The notes under the pieces: generated by a model
The model's database searches: none
What the model was told of the DNA's origin: nothing
Seen by the model: the letters and a program-made list of their open reading frames with translations, nothing else
Position numbers and translations under genes: made by a program
NCBI GenBank assembly: GCA_021371995.1
Contig: JAJFVA010000034.1
Location: forward strand, 1 to 36,364
Direction of reading: 5' to 3'
Source: Methanoregulaceae archaeon
GTDB lineage: Archaea; Halobacteriota; Methanomicrobia; Methanomicrobiales; Methanospirillaceae
DNA: 36,364 nucleotides
Shown here: positions 14,960-22,765 of the stretch, piece by piece
Layout: each line of letters starts with the position of its first letter
Numbering within the stretch: position 1 is the first letter of the stretch

Positions 14960-15208
14960 ATGCCATCGGGAACAATCCGAGACAAATACAATGAAACCCA
15001 GCACAGGATCGTCCACTACCTGCTGGGGGGTCTCTCGAAAGGGAAACACTACTTCAAGTCCAAGTACATCGCAAAGGAGCTCGGTCTCTCTGCAAAGGAG
15101 GTAGGCACCAACATGGCCATCCTCTCCGAGATATGCCAGGAGCTTGCGATCATCAAGTGGAGCTATTCAAACAGCACGACCTGGATGGTAACATCCAAAG
15201 GGGTCTAG
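14960..15208 (+). CDS. Small winged-helix-like protein, DUF7123-like
   Basis: Predicted 82-residue protein. KGKHYFKSKYIAKELGLSAK followed by EVGTNMAIL (about 27-55) reads as a helix-turn-helix, and IKWSYSNSTTWMV near 65-77 as a wing. The pattern resembles small haloarchaeal DUF7123 proteins, in which a similar HTH is followed by an I-x-x-W...TTW segment; this match is from memory. It is likely a DNA-binding regulator. GAGGTGA lies eight bases before the ATG, a good ribosome binding site. The promoter carries an inverted repeat around its TATA box, which suggests self-regulation. The next small gene starts 20 bases downstream. Confidence 0.75.
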   Translation: MPSGTIRDKYNETQHRIVHYLLGGLSKGKHYFKSKYIAKELGLSAKEVGTNMAILSEICQELAIIKWSYSNSTTWMVTSKGV

Positions 15209-15228
15209 AACAATCATCATCTCATTTT

Positions 15229-15417
15229 ATGGCTAAGATTGCACAGATCGAAACGGTCATCGAGTTCGTGGCCACCATCAATGAGCAGAAAGACTGCCTG
15301 ATGTCCCAGGATAAGACCCAGGATAACCCCGAATGCCTCTGGTTTAATATCGACGTGCCGAAAGGGCACGGGATCAGGGCAGGGGACAAGGTCCGGGTCA
15401 TCATCGAAAAACTCTGA
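15229..15417 (+). CDS. Small hypothetical protein
   Basis: Predicted 62-residue protein that I do not recognise. The N-terminal half (MAKIAQIETVIEFVATINEQ) can form an amphipathic helix; the C-terminal part has WFNIDVPKGHGIRAGDKVRV and ends IIEKL, reminiscent of a small beta-barrel such as an AbrB-like or OB element, but too short to name. The ATG at 15229 follows the winged-helix gene by 20 bases and has no close ribosome binding site, so translation could depend on the upstream gene. Codon use looks normal for the window. Real but of unknown function. Confidence 0.6.
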   Translation: MAKIAQIETVIEFVATINEQKDCLMSQDKTQDNPECLWFNIDVPKGHGIRAGDKVRVIIEKL

Positions 15418-15843
15418 CCATTTTTCAGGGATCGTTGTACGCGGAAGATCCCAAAAACAATTTTCAAGGAACCCTGTATCCTGATTCTGGTTCCGGAATC
15501 GATAAAAAAGGACCAGACTTTCGGGTCACGAAAATGAATCCGTCCCTGATCCGACCCTGTCGCATCATGGGGATGCTACAGCGGCGGGGTAATCGGAAGG
15601 TGAAACCCCGAAAAGAGCTTTATATCCGGGACAGGGATCGTATCTTCAGGGAAAATCAGCGGTTGATATGCCTTGATACGAATCTCATTATCGATCCATC
15701 ATTCCACCAAAGTGCGACCCTTTCCTGATGCGATCTCCAGGCAACCTGCCCCGCATTTCTGCAGAGTGCTGGCACAAAAAGCTCTCGTTCTCCGGAGCAT
15801 AAAGAGAAATTACATAAGTGATCCTTACAAATACCATAAGAGC
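15418..15843. other. Noncoding gap before tRNA-Pro
   Basis: No gene is supportable. The gap holds a family 2 repeat copy at 15560-15610 and an AT-rich segment at 15800-15835 that should contain the tRNA promoter. A 97-codon open frame across the repeat (15435-15728) has no family features. Confidence 0.45.
15560..15610 (+). repeat. Dispersed hairpin repeat, family 2, copy 2
   Basis: TCGCATCATGGGGATGCTA followed by CAGCGGCGGGGTAATCGGAA and GGTGAAACCCCG. The outer stem GGGGT/ACCCC is kept; the inner stem changes from GCC/GGC in copies 1 and 3 to ATC/GGT here, which still pairs. This supports selection or shared history as a folded RNA or DNA element. Confidence 0.6.
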
Positions 15844-15917
15844 GGGGCCATAGGGTAGCCTGGCCATCCTAGGAGACTGGGGGTCTTCTGACCTGCGTTC
15901 AAATCGCAGTGGCCCCA
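15844..15917 (+). tRNA. tRNA-Pro (anticodon GGG)
   Basis: A full cloverleaf can be drawn in 74 bases. The acceptor stem is GGGGCCA/TGGCCCC with discriminator A at 15917. The anticodon stem GGAGA/TCTTC (one G-U pair) frames the loop CTGGGGG, giving anticodon GGG at 15879-15881 after U33. The T arm is CTGCG-TTCAAAT-CGCAG, the archaeal form. The D arm is GGGT...TCCT with G10-U25. The 3' CCA is not encoded, since TTC follows. No intron is present. It reads CCC and, if modified or by wobble, CCU proline codons. The DUF89 gene starts 34 bases downstream. Confidence 0.93.
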
Positions 15918-15951
15918 TTCGGTATTTTTCTGTAAGCGGTGTTCCCTGTCC

Positions 15952-16812
15952 ATGAAATTCGATGACCGTTGTGTAGATTGCCTCCTCTCCCGCGTCATGC
16001 TCGAATGCCGGCTCTGTGGTGCGACAGATTCCCGTTCAGAGGAAGTGATTGCGGCGTGTGCAGCCCTCATCGAAGAATTAAGAGGCCGGCCTCTCCTTCA
16101 CCCGCAGATCGCAAGCGCCATGCACCGTAAGGCGTACGCGATGCTCGGGAGTGATGACCCGTTTCTCCCGCTCAAGGAGGAGAGTGACCGGATTGCCCGC
16201 GAGGTATGCCGTGCAGAGCGGGGACGGCTTTCGGGGTTCCGTGACTTCGTGCTTGCGAGCATCATCGGAAACACTTTTGACTACGGGGTCAAGGGTCACC
16301 AGGTGACCGGTGACTTTCTCGGCTATTTCGAGCAGGAATTTGCCGCCGGGCTTGCAATCGATGACACGGACCGGATCTATGAAAAGATAGACCGGGTGGT
16401 CTATTTTACCGATAACTGCGGGGAGATCGTCTTTGACCGCTTACTCCTTGAGTACCTGTACCGGCAAGGGTCCCGTATCACCCTCGCCGTCCGCGAAATG
16501 CCTGTCCTGAACGATGCGACGATGGCCGAGGCCCGTGCTCTTCATCTCGACCGGTTTGCAGATACTCTCACTACCACGGGATGCGGGTGCGAGCTCGGGG
16601 TTCGCCTCGACTGTATGCCGCCGGAACTTTCGAAGGCCGTCGAGGACTGTACCCTCATCATCGCCAAAGGGATGGCAAACTACGAGTCACTTTCAGAGTA
16701 TAACGGGCTTCCTCCCGTCGCCTTCCTGATGGCCGCAAAATGTGACCCGATCGCAGAAGAGGTCGGTGTCAGGCGGGGATCCAAAGTGGCGATGCTCAGG
16801 GACAGGAACTGA
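15952..16812 (+). CDS. DUF89 family protein (damage-control phosphatase type)
   Basis: Predicted 286-residue cytoplasmic protein. The N-terminus has CVDCLLSRVMLECRLC (about 8-23), typical of the archaeal subgroup with clustered cysteines. The catalytic metal-binding segments TDNCGEIVFD (about 151-160), with Asp and Asn ligands, and IAKGMANYESL (about 239-249) are intact. DUF89 members are metal-dependent phosphatases, some shown to remove harmful phosphometabolites; the substrate here is unknown. It lies right after tRNA-Pro, and no separate strong promoter is visible between them, so readthrough from the tRNA promoter is possible. The 71 bases to the next, convergent gene are featureless. 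Confidence 0.88.
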   Translation: MKFDDRCVDCLLSRVMLECRLCGATDSRSEEVIAACAALIEELRGRPLLHPQIASAMHRKAYAMLGSDDPFLPLKEESDRIAREVCRAERGRLSGFRDFVLASIIGNTFDYGVKGHQVTGDFLGYFEQEFAAGLAIDDTDRIYEKIDRVVYFTDNCGEIVFDRLLLEYLYRQGSRITLAVREMPVLNDATMAEARALHLDRFADTLTTTGCGCELGVRLDCMPPELSKAVEDCTLIIAKGMANYESLSEYNGLPPVAFLMAAKCDPIAEEVGVRRGSKVAMLRDRN

Positions 16813-16883
16813 AAAGGGATTCCTACGCCGGAAATTCCCCCTGATGACACAATACCCGGGATTTGAACCAGATGGGATTCCCT

Positions 16884-17489
16884 TCAGAGTACCGGCCGGT
16901 AATGGTATGGGCCGATGAGGGCGGGCCCCGAAGCAATTACCTCTGCAATCAGCGGCCCGAAAAGGACACCAACCAGGATACCTGCCGTGATGAGAGAGAG
17001 GAGTATTGAGATCAGGGCTTTTCCAAACGAAACCTGGTGGAGCTCCTGGACCCCGATGATCCCGATCACAACCGACCAGATCGACGCGGCAAACGCCCCG
17101 ATCACGGGGATCCAGCCGATCAGCATGGTCGGGGTGAGGTAATAAAATGCCGTTTTTATGGTCTTTTCCACTCCTCTCTTTCCGCATATCAGGATGATCC
17201 AGAGATGGAGCCATAGCGCGTAGGCGAGGGCCATGACCAAGGACAGGACCAGGATGATACAAAAGGAAAGCACGATATTCCCGCTCCCAAAGCCAAGCCC
17301 GAAAAGGACAAGGGCGGGGTGCTTGGAGATAGCGATCCCGGTGATCAGAGTGGAAAGGAGCGTATAGATAATCGAGATGACAATAAAATAGATCATGGTA
17401 TCCCGCAGGTCTTCATCCCGGACTTTCCAGAATGCTTCACTGGGGCTGAAGAGAAATCCCCGTATTTTGTCGGGGATTGAAAACGTCAT
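16884..17489 (-). CDS. Yip1-family integral membrane protein, second paralogue
   Basis: Predicted 201-residue membrane protein with five likely transmembrane segments. KIRGFLFSPSEAFWKVRDED (residues 8-27) and LTPTMLIGWIPVIGAFAASI (about 128-147) align with the protein at 304-906, so the two are paralogues. The middle WLHLWIILICGKRGVEKTIK parallels the other's WFHLFVYLLGGRKGYLQTLK. The function is unknown. As in the first paralogue, a perfect inverted repeat abuts the start codon and a TATA element lies about 32 bases upstream. Confidence 0.85.
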   Translation of the reverse strand: MTFSIPDKIRGFLFSPSEAFWKVRDEDLRDTMIYFIVISIIYTLLSTLITGIAISKHPALVLFGLGFGSGNIVLSFCIILVLSLVMALAYALWLHLWIILICGKRGVEKTIKTAFYYLTPTMLIGWIPVIGAFAASIWSVVIGIIGVQELHQVSFGKALISILLSLITAGILVGVLFGPLIAEVIASGPALIGPYHYRPVL

Positions 17490-17522
17490 CGCAGTATACC
17501 TGCGCTTTTTTTGATCATATAC
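17490..17522 (-). promoter_or_regulatory. TATA box and palindrome abutting the second Yip1 gene
   Basis: On the minus strand, CGCAG-GTATA-CTGCG (17504-17490) ends directly before the ATG at 17489. A TATA-like GTATATGATC lies at about 17521-17512. The layout copies that of the first Yip1 gene, although the palindrome sequence differs. Confidence 0.45.
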
Positions 17523-17551
17523 TTAGCGAACAGAAAAGCTGCCCTCCCCTC

Positions 17552-18217
17552 CTACTCTCTGATTCCCGGTTCCTCTGCCAGCTCTTTTGTCCGCATCAGC
17601 GCTCTCACTGCATCGTTCTTTTTCTGGTCGACAGCAGAGGTTACAAGAAAGTCCCTGAATTCCCGCATTTCGTCCGGGGGAATCCTGCCTCCTGCGTCAC
17701 TGCATACGGTCTCCCATGTCCGGTCCGGGAAGTAGAGGGATACCGCGATCGCTTCCAGGAGGTCGGCCCCCTCAGGTCCCAGCACCCCTGCCTTTTCTGC
17801 GGCCCGCAAAGTGCACCGTATGTTGATGAGCGGCTCCGAGAGTGCAAGGAAGGTCTCCGGATCATACACCAGTGCGACCTCGTCATCAGAGGTGAGGATG
17901 CCGTCCCGGTAAAGCCGGTAGATCTCCCCCACCCCCTCCATCCCCAGGGTATCAAGTTCTGCCGCACGGAGCGCCCCCATGGAAGATGCCCCGATTACGC
18001 GGACCCCCTCTGTGAGGGCACCAAGGATCTCACGGTGTCCTACTGAACAGTCCTGGAAAAAGACCCCGTCAATCAGCGTGATGATGCGGGCTCCATCCGC
18101 TGCGGCCCTGGCGATATCCCCGCGTTTTGCAGGGGGGCGGAAATCGGCGTTGAGCAGGCGTCCGGCTGCTTCCGGATCAAGGCTTGGACCGAGAAAGACG
18201 ACGATTTCGTGCCTCAT
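17552..18217 (-). CDS. tfuA: TfuA-related protein
   Basis: Predicted 221-residue protein of the TfuA-like family. VFLGPSLDPEAAGRLLNADF opens the domain; ALTEGVRVIGASSMGALRAA (about 76-95) is its best conserved segment. TfuA works with YcaO in thioamide formation. In methanogens the ycaO-tfuA pair installs thioglycine in the alpha subunit of methyl-coenzyme M reductase; TfuA is thought to help deliver sulfide. The start at ATG 18217 has a near-perfect ribosome binding site (GGAGGTG), and it overlaps ycaO by 41 bases. Together with ycaO this is a marker of methanogen-type metabolism. Confidence 0.9.
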   Translation of the reverse strand: MRHEIVVFLGPSLDPEAAGRLLNADFRPPAKRGDIARAAADGARIITLIDGVFFQDCSVGHREILGALTEGVRVIGASSMGALRAAELDTLGMEGVGEIYRLYRDGILTSDDEVALVYDPETFLALSEPLINIRCTLRAAEKAGVLGPEGADLLEAIAVSLYFPDRTWETVCSDAGGRIPPDEMREFRDFLVTSAVDQKKNDAVRALMRTKELAEEPGIRE

Positions 18218-19388
18218 GGCACCTCCTGCCGGTCCGCTCCTGGTCCATGGCAAAGACCTCGAGCCCGGGCACGATCACCCGGACAACCGGTACTCCAATC
18301 GTCTCATGCGTGAGGTTCACCACGATCACTCTCGGAAGGCCTGCCTCAAAAAGCCTCTGCCGGGAAAGGGTGATATCATCCAGAAAATCGTTGGTATCAA
18401 ACGACGGGATTTCAGCAAATTTCCTGCTTTCAGCAGAGGAGAACCAGTACCGGTTCATCCTCTTTGTCCTCTCGTACCCCATTATCTTCCTGACGTCGGC
18501 AACAGTGGTATCTTCCCGGGCACCATGGATCTGGGTGAGCCTGCTCTGTGCCACCTCGGTCAGTGCCCGGAGCACGGCGATCCGTGCGCTGGTATGGGTA
18601 CCCATGCCAACGGTGAGGAGGGCAGGATCCTTGAGCAGGGTGTCGTCAGAGATGGCGGCGATGGTCGGGATGCCGATGTCGCTCGTGATGTCCTTGACCG
18701 TGACATCAACCCCTGCCGCCCTGAACCGGGAAAGAAGGCTTTTTGCGAGAGGGTCATCGATCTCCTGCACCTGCGGCCCGGTATCCCGTGTTGCTTCAAC
18801 GAGGGACCAGGCATCTCTCTCGATGATCTCCATGAGGGCATGGAAGACCGCCTCTTCAATCGTATTGCCTGAGGCGAGACCGTTTGTCGATGTCCGGAAG
18901 AGCTGGGGATATGCGGAAGGCAGGGGATGGAAGACAGCACTGGCCGGAACGAGGATATCTTCCTTCGCACCAAGGTCATATCCCGAGACCCAGGGGATGG
19001 GGGTATCCGGGTCCATTCCGGCAGGGAGGATGAGGCTTGCAGGGTCAATGGTGACAGCCTCTTCCCTGATCCGGGAATACCGTTCAATCCTAATGTCGCG
19101 GCGGTGTACCTCAGCCGAGAACCGCTCGATCCCCTCCATCATTGCCGAGACCTTCGCCTCTTCAGGGGTTGCTCCCTTGCCATTGTATACCGAGACTGCT
19201 CCCTGTCCTGCAGTCGGCCGGATACTTGAAAAGACCGGGATCCCGATCCGGTCGAGGTTCGTGATATCAGCGACGCGGGTGATCCCGGCGGCAGGGAGGA
19301 GTTTTTCCACCCGTAAAAGTGTCTCTTCCGGGGAGACTGTCCGCTGGGTATCGCTGGTGTAGACTTTCCTGCAGGGTGAGAGTATCAT
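18177..19388 (-). CDS. ycaO: YcaO-domain protein, probable McrA-glycine thioamidation enzyme
   Basis: Predicted 403-residue ATP-dependent cyclodehydratase-type enzyme that activates a peptide amide oxygen with ATP so that sulfur can replace it. Key blocks: ATPEEAKVSAMMEGIERFSA (about 73-92) with the Mg/ATP-binding glutamates, GLASGNTIEEAVFHALMEII near 170-189 followed by ERDAWS, and ALTEVAQSR near 276-284. Pairing with tfuA in a methanogen points to thioglycine formation on McrA and not to an antimicrobial peptide cluster: no precursor peptide or transporter lies nearby. The extreme C-terminus, rich in Arg, overlaps the tfuA start and is probably unstructured. Confidence 0.92.
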   Translation of the reverse strand: MILSPCRKVYTSDTQRTVSPEETLLRVEKLLPAAGITRVADITNLDRIGIPVFSSIRPTAGQGAVSVYNGKGATPEEAKVSAMMEGIERFSAEVHRRDIRIERYSRIREEAVTIDPASLILPAGMDPDTPIPWVSGYDLGAKEDILVPASAVFHPLPSAYPQLFRTSTNGLASGNTIEEAVFHALMEIIERDAWSLVEATRDTGPQVQEIDDPLAKSLLSRFRAAGVDVTVKDITSDIGIPTIAAISDDTLLKDPALLTVGMGTHTSARIAVLRALTEVAQSRLTQIHGAREDTTVADVRKIMGYERTKRMNRYWFSSAESRKFAEIPSFDTNDFLDDITLSRQRLFEAGLPRVIVVNLTHETIGVPVVRVIVPGLEVFAMDQERTGRRCHEARNRRLSRSKP

Positions 19389-19495
19389 CGGGTGGTTGCC
19401 TCAGGGGTACTGGTACAGGAAAGGTTGGCCCGTCTGCGAGATGAGTCTTTTGTTGAGAGGAGGATCTCTGGGGAATTTCTCTCCCTCCCCGTGGT

Positions 19496-20797
19496 TCAGA
19501 CCGCGGTGATGCTGAAGAGGTAGGGGAGCATGATCAGGGAGAGGAGGATTACGATCATGAGGGTGGAGATGAACGTGACCACGTACATGGAATATTTACT
19601 GATTCCCCGTCGTTCAAAGAGACGGTCGACCCCCTCTTTCAGGATGTAGCCCCCGTCAAGCGGGACCATGGGGATGGCATTGAAGATCCCGACACTGATA
19701 TTGATCCACCCGCACCAGAAGAGGAAATGAACCAGTCCAAAGAATCCTGCGAAGGGAACGATGTAAAACTGCTGTGCGTCCGTGTCAAATGCAAGGATCC
19801 GGAGGGGGTTTCCAAACCCGGCAATATCAAAGGGGACCGTAAGGAACCTGAGAAATCCCACCGGGGATATGCTCTCTCCGATGCCATCCAGTACCAGTGC
19901 CGGATCATAGTAGGTGACCCCCATAAAACCGGAGGTCCGGTTCCCGAGCCCTTCCGGCCACTCCGACAATATCAGCTGGTAATCGCTGACGGCCCCGTCG
20001 TGCTCGATCGTGAGGGTGAGGGGATCGCCCGGGCGGCTGGCGTTCAGGAGGGCAGATACATCGGCCGGGGAACTGACAGTGTTCCCGTTCACTGCCTGGA
20101 TGAGCGAGAAGCCGGGGACTCCTGCCTGCTGTGCAGAATAGTTCTGGTATACGCCCCCGATGACCGGACCCGTCACCGGCATGACAAGACCCATCAGGAG
20201 GATCATGGCAAGAAAACAGGCACCCCCGATCACAAGATTGTTCGTGATCCCGGCGCCAAACATCCGGATCTTCTTCATCCCTTTCGTCTGGTTGAGCTCT
20301 TCTTCGTCAGGTTCGACAAAGAACCCGATGGGAAGGACAAAGAGCAGCGCCCCGATGCTCTTTACCCGGATGTTCTCGACGCGGGAAAGGATGCCGTGCC
20401 CGAACTCGTGGACGGCGATCGTGATCACGAATGCCAGCCAGACAGCGATGGTGGAGGGTATATATTCGTTCAATCCCGGGATGAGCAGGATGTTCTGGGG
20501 GGCATAAATCCCGGTGGGAGGGGGCCGTACCGCGAAGGTATAGGTGAGCGATAAAAAGAGAAGGATGGTCATTGCGACCGATATGACGATGACCATGACA
20601 ACGCCGAACGTGGCATACAGCCGGAGGAAGGAGGAGTATTTCCTGAACCGGTCAAAGAAGCCCACTTTCATGGATTTTATTGCAATTATCGGGCCATAAA
20701 AAGCGATATGATCCGAAAAGTACCCTTTCTGCCTGATGATCAGCGCGATCACTCCGTAGAGAGCGACGACTGCCAGGAGTACAGGGAGCCAGTCCAT
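19496..20797 (-). CDS. Site-2 protease-family membrane metalloprotease (M50) with PDZ domain
   Basis: Predicted 433-residue intramembrane protease with about six or seven membrane segments. The zinc motif HEFGHG is at about 130-135, within ITIAVHEFGHGILSRV, and the second metal motif NAIPMVPLDGGYIL is near residues 370-383. A PDZ-like domain (about 205-290, VYQNYSAQQAGVPGFSLIQA) sits between. Such proteases cut membrane-bound regulators or remnant peptides; the substrate is unknown. The promoter has a TATA-like element about 30 bases before the ATG. It is a single-gene unit. Confidence 0.92.
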   Translation of the reverse strand: MDWLPVLLAVVALYGVIALIIRQKGYFSDHIAFYGPIIAIKSMKVGFFDRFRKYSSFLRLYATFGVVMVIVISVAMTILLFLSLTYTFAVRPPPTGIYAPQNILLIPGLNEYIPSTIAVWLAFVITIAVHEFGHGILSRVENIRVKSIGALLFVLPIGFFVEPDEEELNQTKGMKKIRMFGAGITNNLVIGGACFLAMILLMGLVMPVTGPVIGGVYQNYSAQQAGVPGFSLIQAVNGNTVSSPADVSALLNASRPGDPLTLTIEHDGAVSDYQLILSEWPEGLGNRTSGFMGVTYYDPALVLDGIGESISPVGFLRFLTVPFDIAGFGNPLRILAFDTDAQQFYIVPFAGFFGLVHFLFWCGWINISVGIFNAIPMVPLDGGYILKEGVDRLFERRGISKYSMYVVTFISTLMIVILLSLIMLPYLFSITAV

Positions 20798-20822
20798 TCT
20801 TCAATTATGGGTGAGACGGGGT

Positions 20823-20831
20823 GATAAAAAT
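20823..20831 (-). promoter_or_regulatory. TATA box of the site-2 protease gene
   Basis: TTTTTATCA on the minus strand, centred about 30 bases before the ATG at 20797, implies a leader of only a few bases. Confidence 0.45.
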
Positions 20832-21100
20832 GCTTACACAGGAAAAAGGGTTGTATTCCTTGTTTCCGGGATTTCTCTTCTTCCTCATCGCGGTGGCGTT
20901 ACCTCCTTGGAGATTAGCGATAGGTATACAGATCTGCAAGGGTTTTTAGGACAGGTGGAACGAGTTCTGATGAAAGAATGAAAAAAGCATCTTCCGGGAA
21001 TCCCGAAGAACCGGCAGGGTTCGCTTGATCAGGATATCAAGAACAGAGCATCCCTGAACCAGGGTGATTGCGGCGGGAGGGGAATCCCGCATGAGGGAGG
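20832..21100. other. Noncoding gap with two short hairpins
   Basis: No gene is supportable. Downstream of rnhB (minus strand) lie GCGGGA-GGGGAA-TCCCGC at 21073-21090 and CCCTG-AAC-CAGGG at 21052-21064, which may mark the 3' end of its transcript, although no T-run follows. Confidence 0.4.
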
Positions 21101-21751
21101 TCATTTGTCCCCTGAAAAAAAAGGGAGCTCCACCTGCTCGGCACGGCAGATGATCTGCCGGGTGGTCTCCCAGGAGGCGCGTGCAATGGGAGGCGGGCGG
21201 CCATGCCCCTTAATGTAGTTCTCGAGGAATGCAACCGTCGTCCCGTCGGATGGATACCCGCTTCCAATCTCGCCATACTCGTCAGCAAGTTCGCCGATCA
21301 GACGGTCACGGACCACTTTTGCCACGATCCCTGCGGCAGAGACAACAGGAATGTTCACATCGGCATGGTGTTTTGCGATCACCCGGCAGGGAAAATTGAG
21401 GTGGGATGAGACCGCATGACCGTAGCGGGATGCAATCACATCGCAGGCATCCACGTACGCGATCTCCGGCATGAGCTCGCGGATAACATCGGCATGGGCC
21501 CGGGCCATCAGCTGGTTCATGGTCATCGAACGCCGCCCGGAATCGATCTGTCCGGCGTCAATGATAAGGACAGTATACACCACGCGTGAGGTTATCCGGC
21601 CGAAGAGATCGGTCCGCGCTGCGGGGGTGAGTGTCTTTGAGTCACGCACCGGGATGGTTTCAAGATCCGTATCTGATTCGCAGCCGACTGCAGCAACCAC
21701 GAGCGGGCCGAGGACTGCTCCCTTCCCTGCCTCATCGACCCCGGCAAACAT
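21101..21751 (-). CDS. rnhB: Ribonuclease HII
   Basis: Predicted 216-residue enzyme that removes RNA from RNA-DNA hybrids and single ribonucleotides from DNA. The N-terminal GVDEAGKGAVLGPLVVAA (about 4-21) contains the first catalytic Asp-Glu pair. VRDSKTLTPAAR, YVDACD near 98-103, and KHHADVNIPVVSAAGIVAKV near 128-147 carry the rest of the active site. GSGYPSD is also typical. Length is normal. It is divergent from trkA with 57 bases between start codons. Confidence 0.95.
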   Translation of the reverse strand: MFAGVDEAGKGAVLGPLVVAAVGCESDTDLETIPVRDSKTLTPAARTDLFGRITSRVVYTVLIIDAGQIDSGRRSMTMNQLMARAHADVIRELMPEIAYVDACDVIASRYGHAVSSHLNFPCRVIAKHHADVNIPVVSAAGIVAKVVRDRLIGELADEYGEIGSGYPSDGTTVAFLENYIKGHGRPPPIARASWETTRQIICRAEQVELPFFSGDK

Positions 21752-21808
21752 CAGATCCCAGATATGATGCGCAAGTTATTTCAATGGCGATGATGGTAAC
21801 CCCACTCT

Positions 21809-22477
21809 ATGTACATCATCATCGTGGGCCTGGGCGGTATAGGAAGGAGCCTTACGATACAGTCGGTGGAGCACGGTGACAACGTCGTGATCATCGACCG
21901 TGACGAGCAGCGCTGCAGCGACATGCTCGAGCATTACGATGTCCTTGCGATCACCGGGAACGCCACCGACAAGGTTATCCTCGAGGATGCCGGGATCGAC
22001 CGTGCCGATGCACTGGTGGCGACCACGAGCGATGATTCGGTCAACCTGATGACCTGCTGGCTCGCCAAGCGGTTCAAGGTGCCGAATGTTGTCTCGATTG
22101 TCAACAATGTAGAGCACTCGGACCTTTTCAAGGAAGTCGGGGTGAAGATCAGCGAGAACCCGGACGAGCTCGTGGCCTCGCGCCTGTATTACTGGGCAAG
22201 GAACCCGATGCTCCAGCAGCTCGCCTCCATTCCCGGGGGGACCATCTTTGAAGTCGTTGCAGAGAAAGGAGCCCCGATCGTAGACCACGAGATCCGGGAG
22301 CTCAAGGTGAAGGACTTTGTCTTCATCGCGATCCGGAGGCTTGGTGGAGAGCTGATCATCCCGAGCGGGACCATAAAAATCCGGCCGGGAGATACGATCA
22401 CGGTCTTTACGAAAAAAGAGGCTGAGATCGAGACACTCGAACTCCTCAACCGGCAGCTCAGGGTTCCTGCTGCGTAA
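21809..22477 (+). CDS. trkA: TrkA-type potassium transport regulatory protein (RCK)
   Basis: Predicted 222-residue cytoplasmic regulator. The N-terminal Rossmann domain has IIIVGLGGIGRSL (NAD-binding glycine motif, residues 3-15), then VIIDRDEQRC and ADALVATTSDDSVN (about 66-79). A TrkA-C domain follows at about 135-215 (FEVVAEKGAPIVDHEIRELK). Such proteins gate TrkH/KtrB-type potassium channels in response to nucleotides. No membrane subunit gene is in the window, so the partner must lie elsewhere. T-runs follow at 22530-22544. Confidence 0.92.
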   Translation: MYIIIVGLGGIGRSLTIQSVEHGDNVVIIDRDEQRCSDMLEHYDVLAITGNATDKVILEDAGIDRADALVATTSDDSVNLMTCWLAKRFKVPNVVSIVNNVEHSDLFKEVGVKISENPDELVASRLYYWARNPMLQQLASIPGGTIFEVVAEKGAPIVDHEIRELKVKDFVFIAIRRLGGELIIPSGTIKIRPGDTITVFTKKEAEIETLELLNRQLRVPAA

Positions 22478-22529
22478 CACCGCGATCCTGGAGAGAGAAC
22501 AGGATTACCCCCATACATTTCAGCCACCA

Positions 22530-22544
22530 TTTTTTTCAATTTTT
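22530..22544 (+). terminator. T-run terminator after trkA
   Basis: Seven T at 22530-22536 and five at 22540-22544, about 55 bases after the trkA stop codon. Confidence 0.45.
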
Positions 22545-22571
22545 CAGAAATCCCTGGATTTATGAGAGATC

Positions 22572-22632
22572 CCGTGAGGGCTGCCCCCCGGTCTCCCCCC
22601 CCGTCTGTTGCGACACCCCGGGATCATCTGGC
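22572..22632 (-). repeat. Possible degraded copy of the family 1 repeat
   Basis: On the minus strand, GATGATCCCGGGGTGTCGC is followed by a G-rich tract and GGGGGGCAGCCCTC. The order of blocks recalls family 1 (CATGATCC, then G-rich, then GGGGGC...GCCCC), but the terminal hairpin is broken. It is a weak match; chance in GC-rich DNA is possible. Confidence 0.25.
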
Positions 22633-22765
22633 GGATTCAATCGGGGTCTTCTCAAACAGACACATTCAGTACTGATTGTTGAGGAGCTGGGTGGAAATCA
22701 GGTTCGAAACGAAAAAAGAAGGGAGATCCGGGATACCGGAATACCGGGGAAGGAGTCCTTTGAAA

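Noticed and set aside
15435-15728. 97-codon open frame between the small hypothetical gene and tRNA-Pro
   Set aside because: It runs across a family 2 repeat, lacks a ribosome binding site and shows no family features; its composition follows the repeat.
17552-19388. ycaO-tfuA as a thiazole/oxazole antimicrobial peptide cluster
   Set aside because: No precursor peptide, dehydrogenase, transporter or immunity gene is nearby; the methanogen McrA role explains the pair better.
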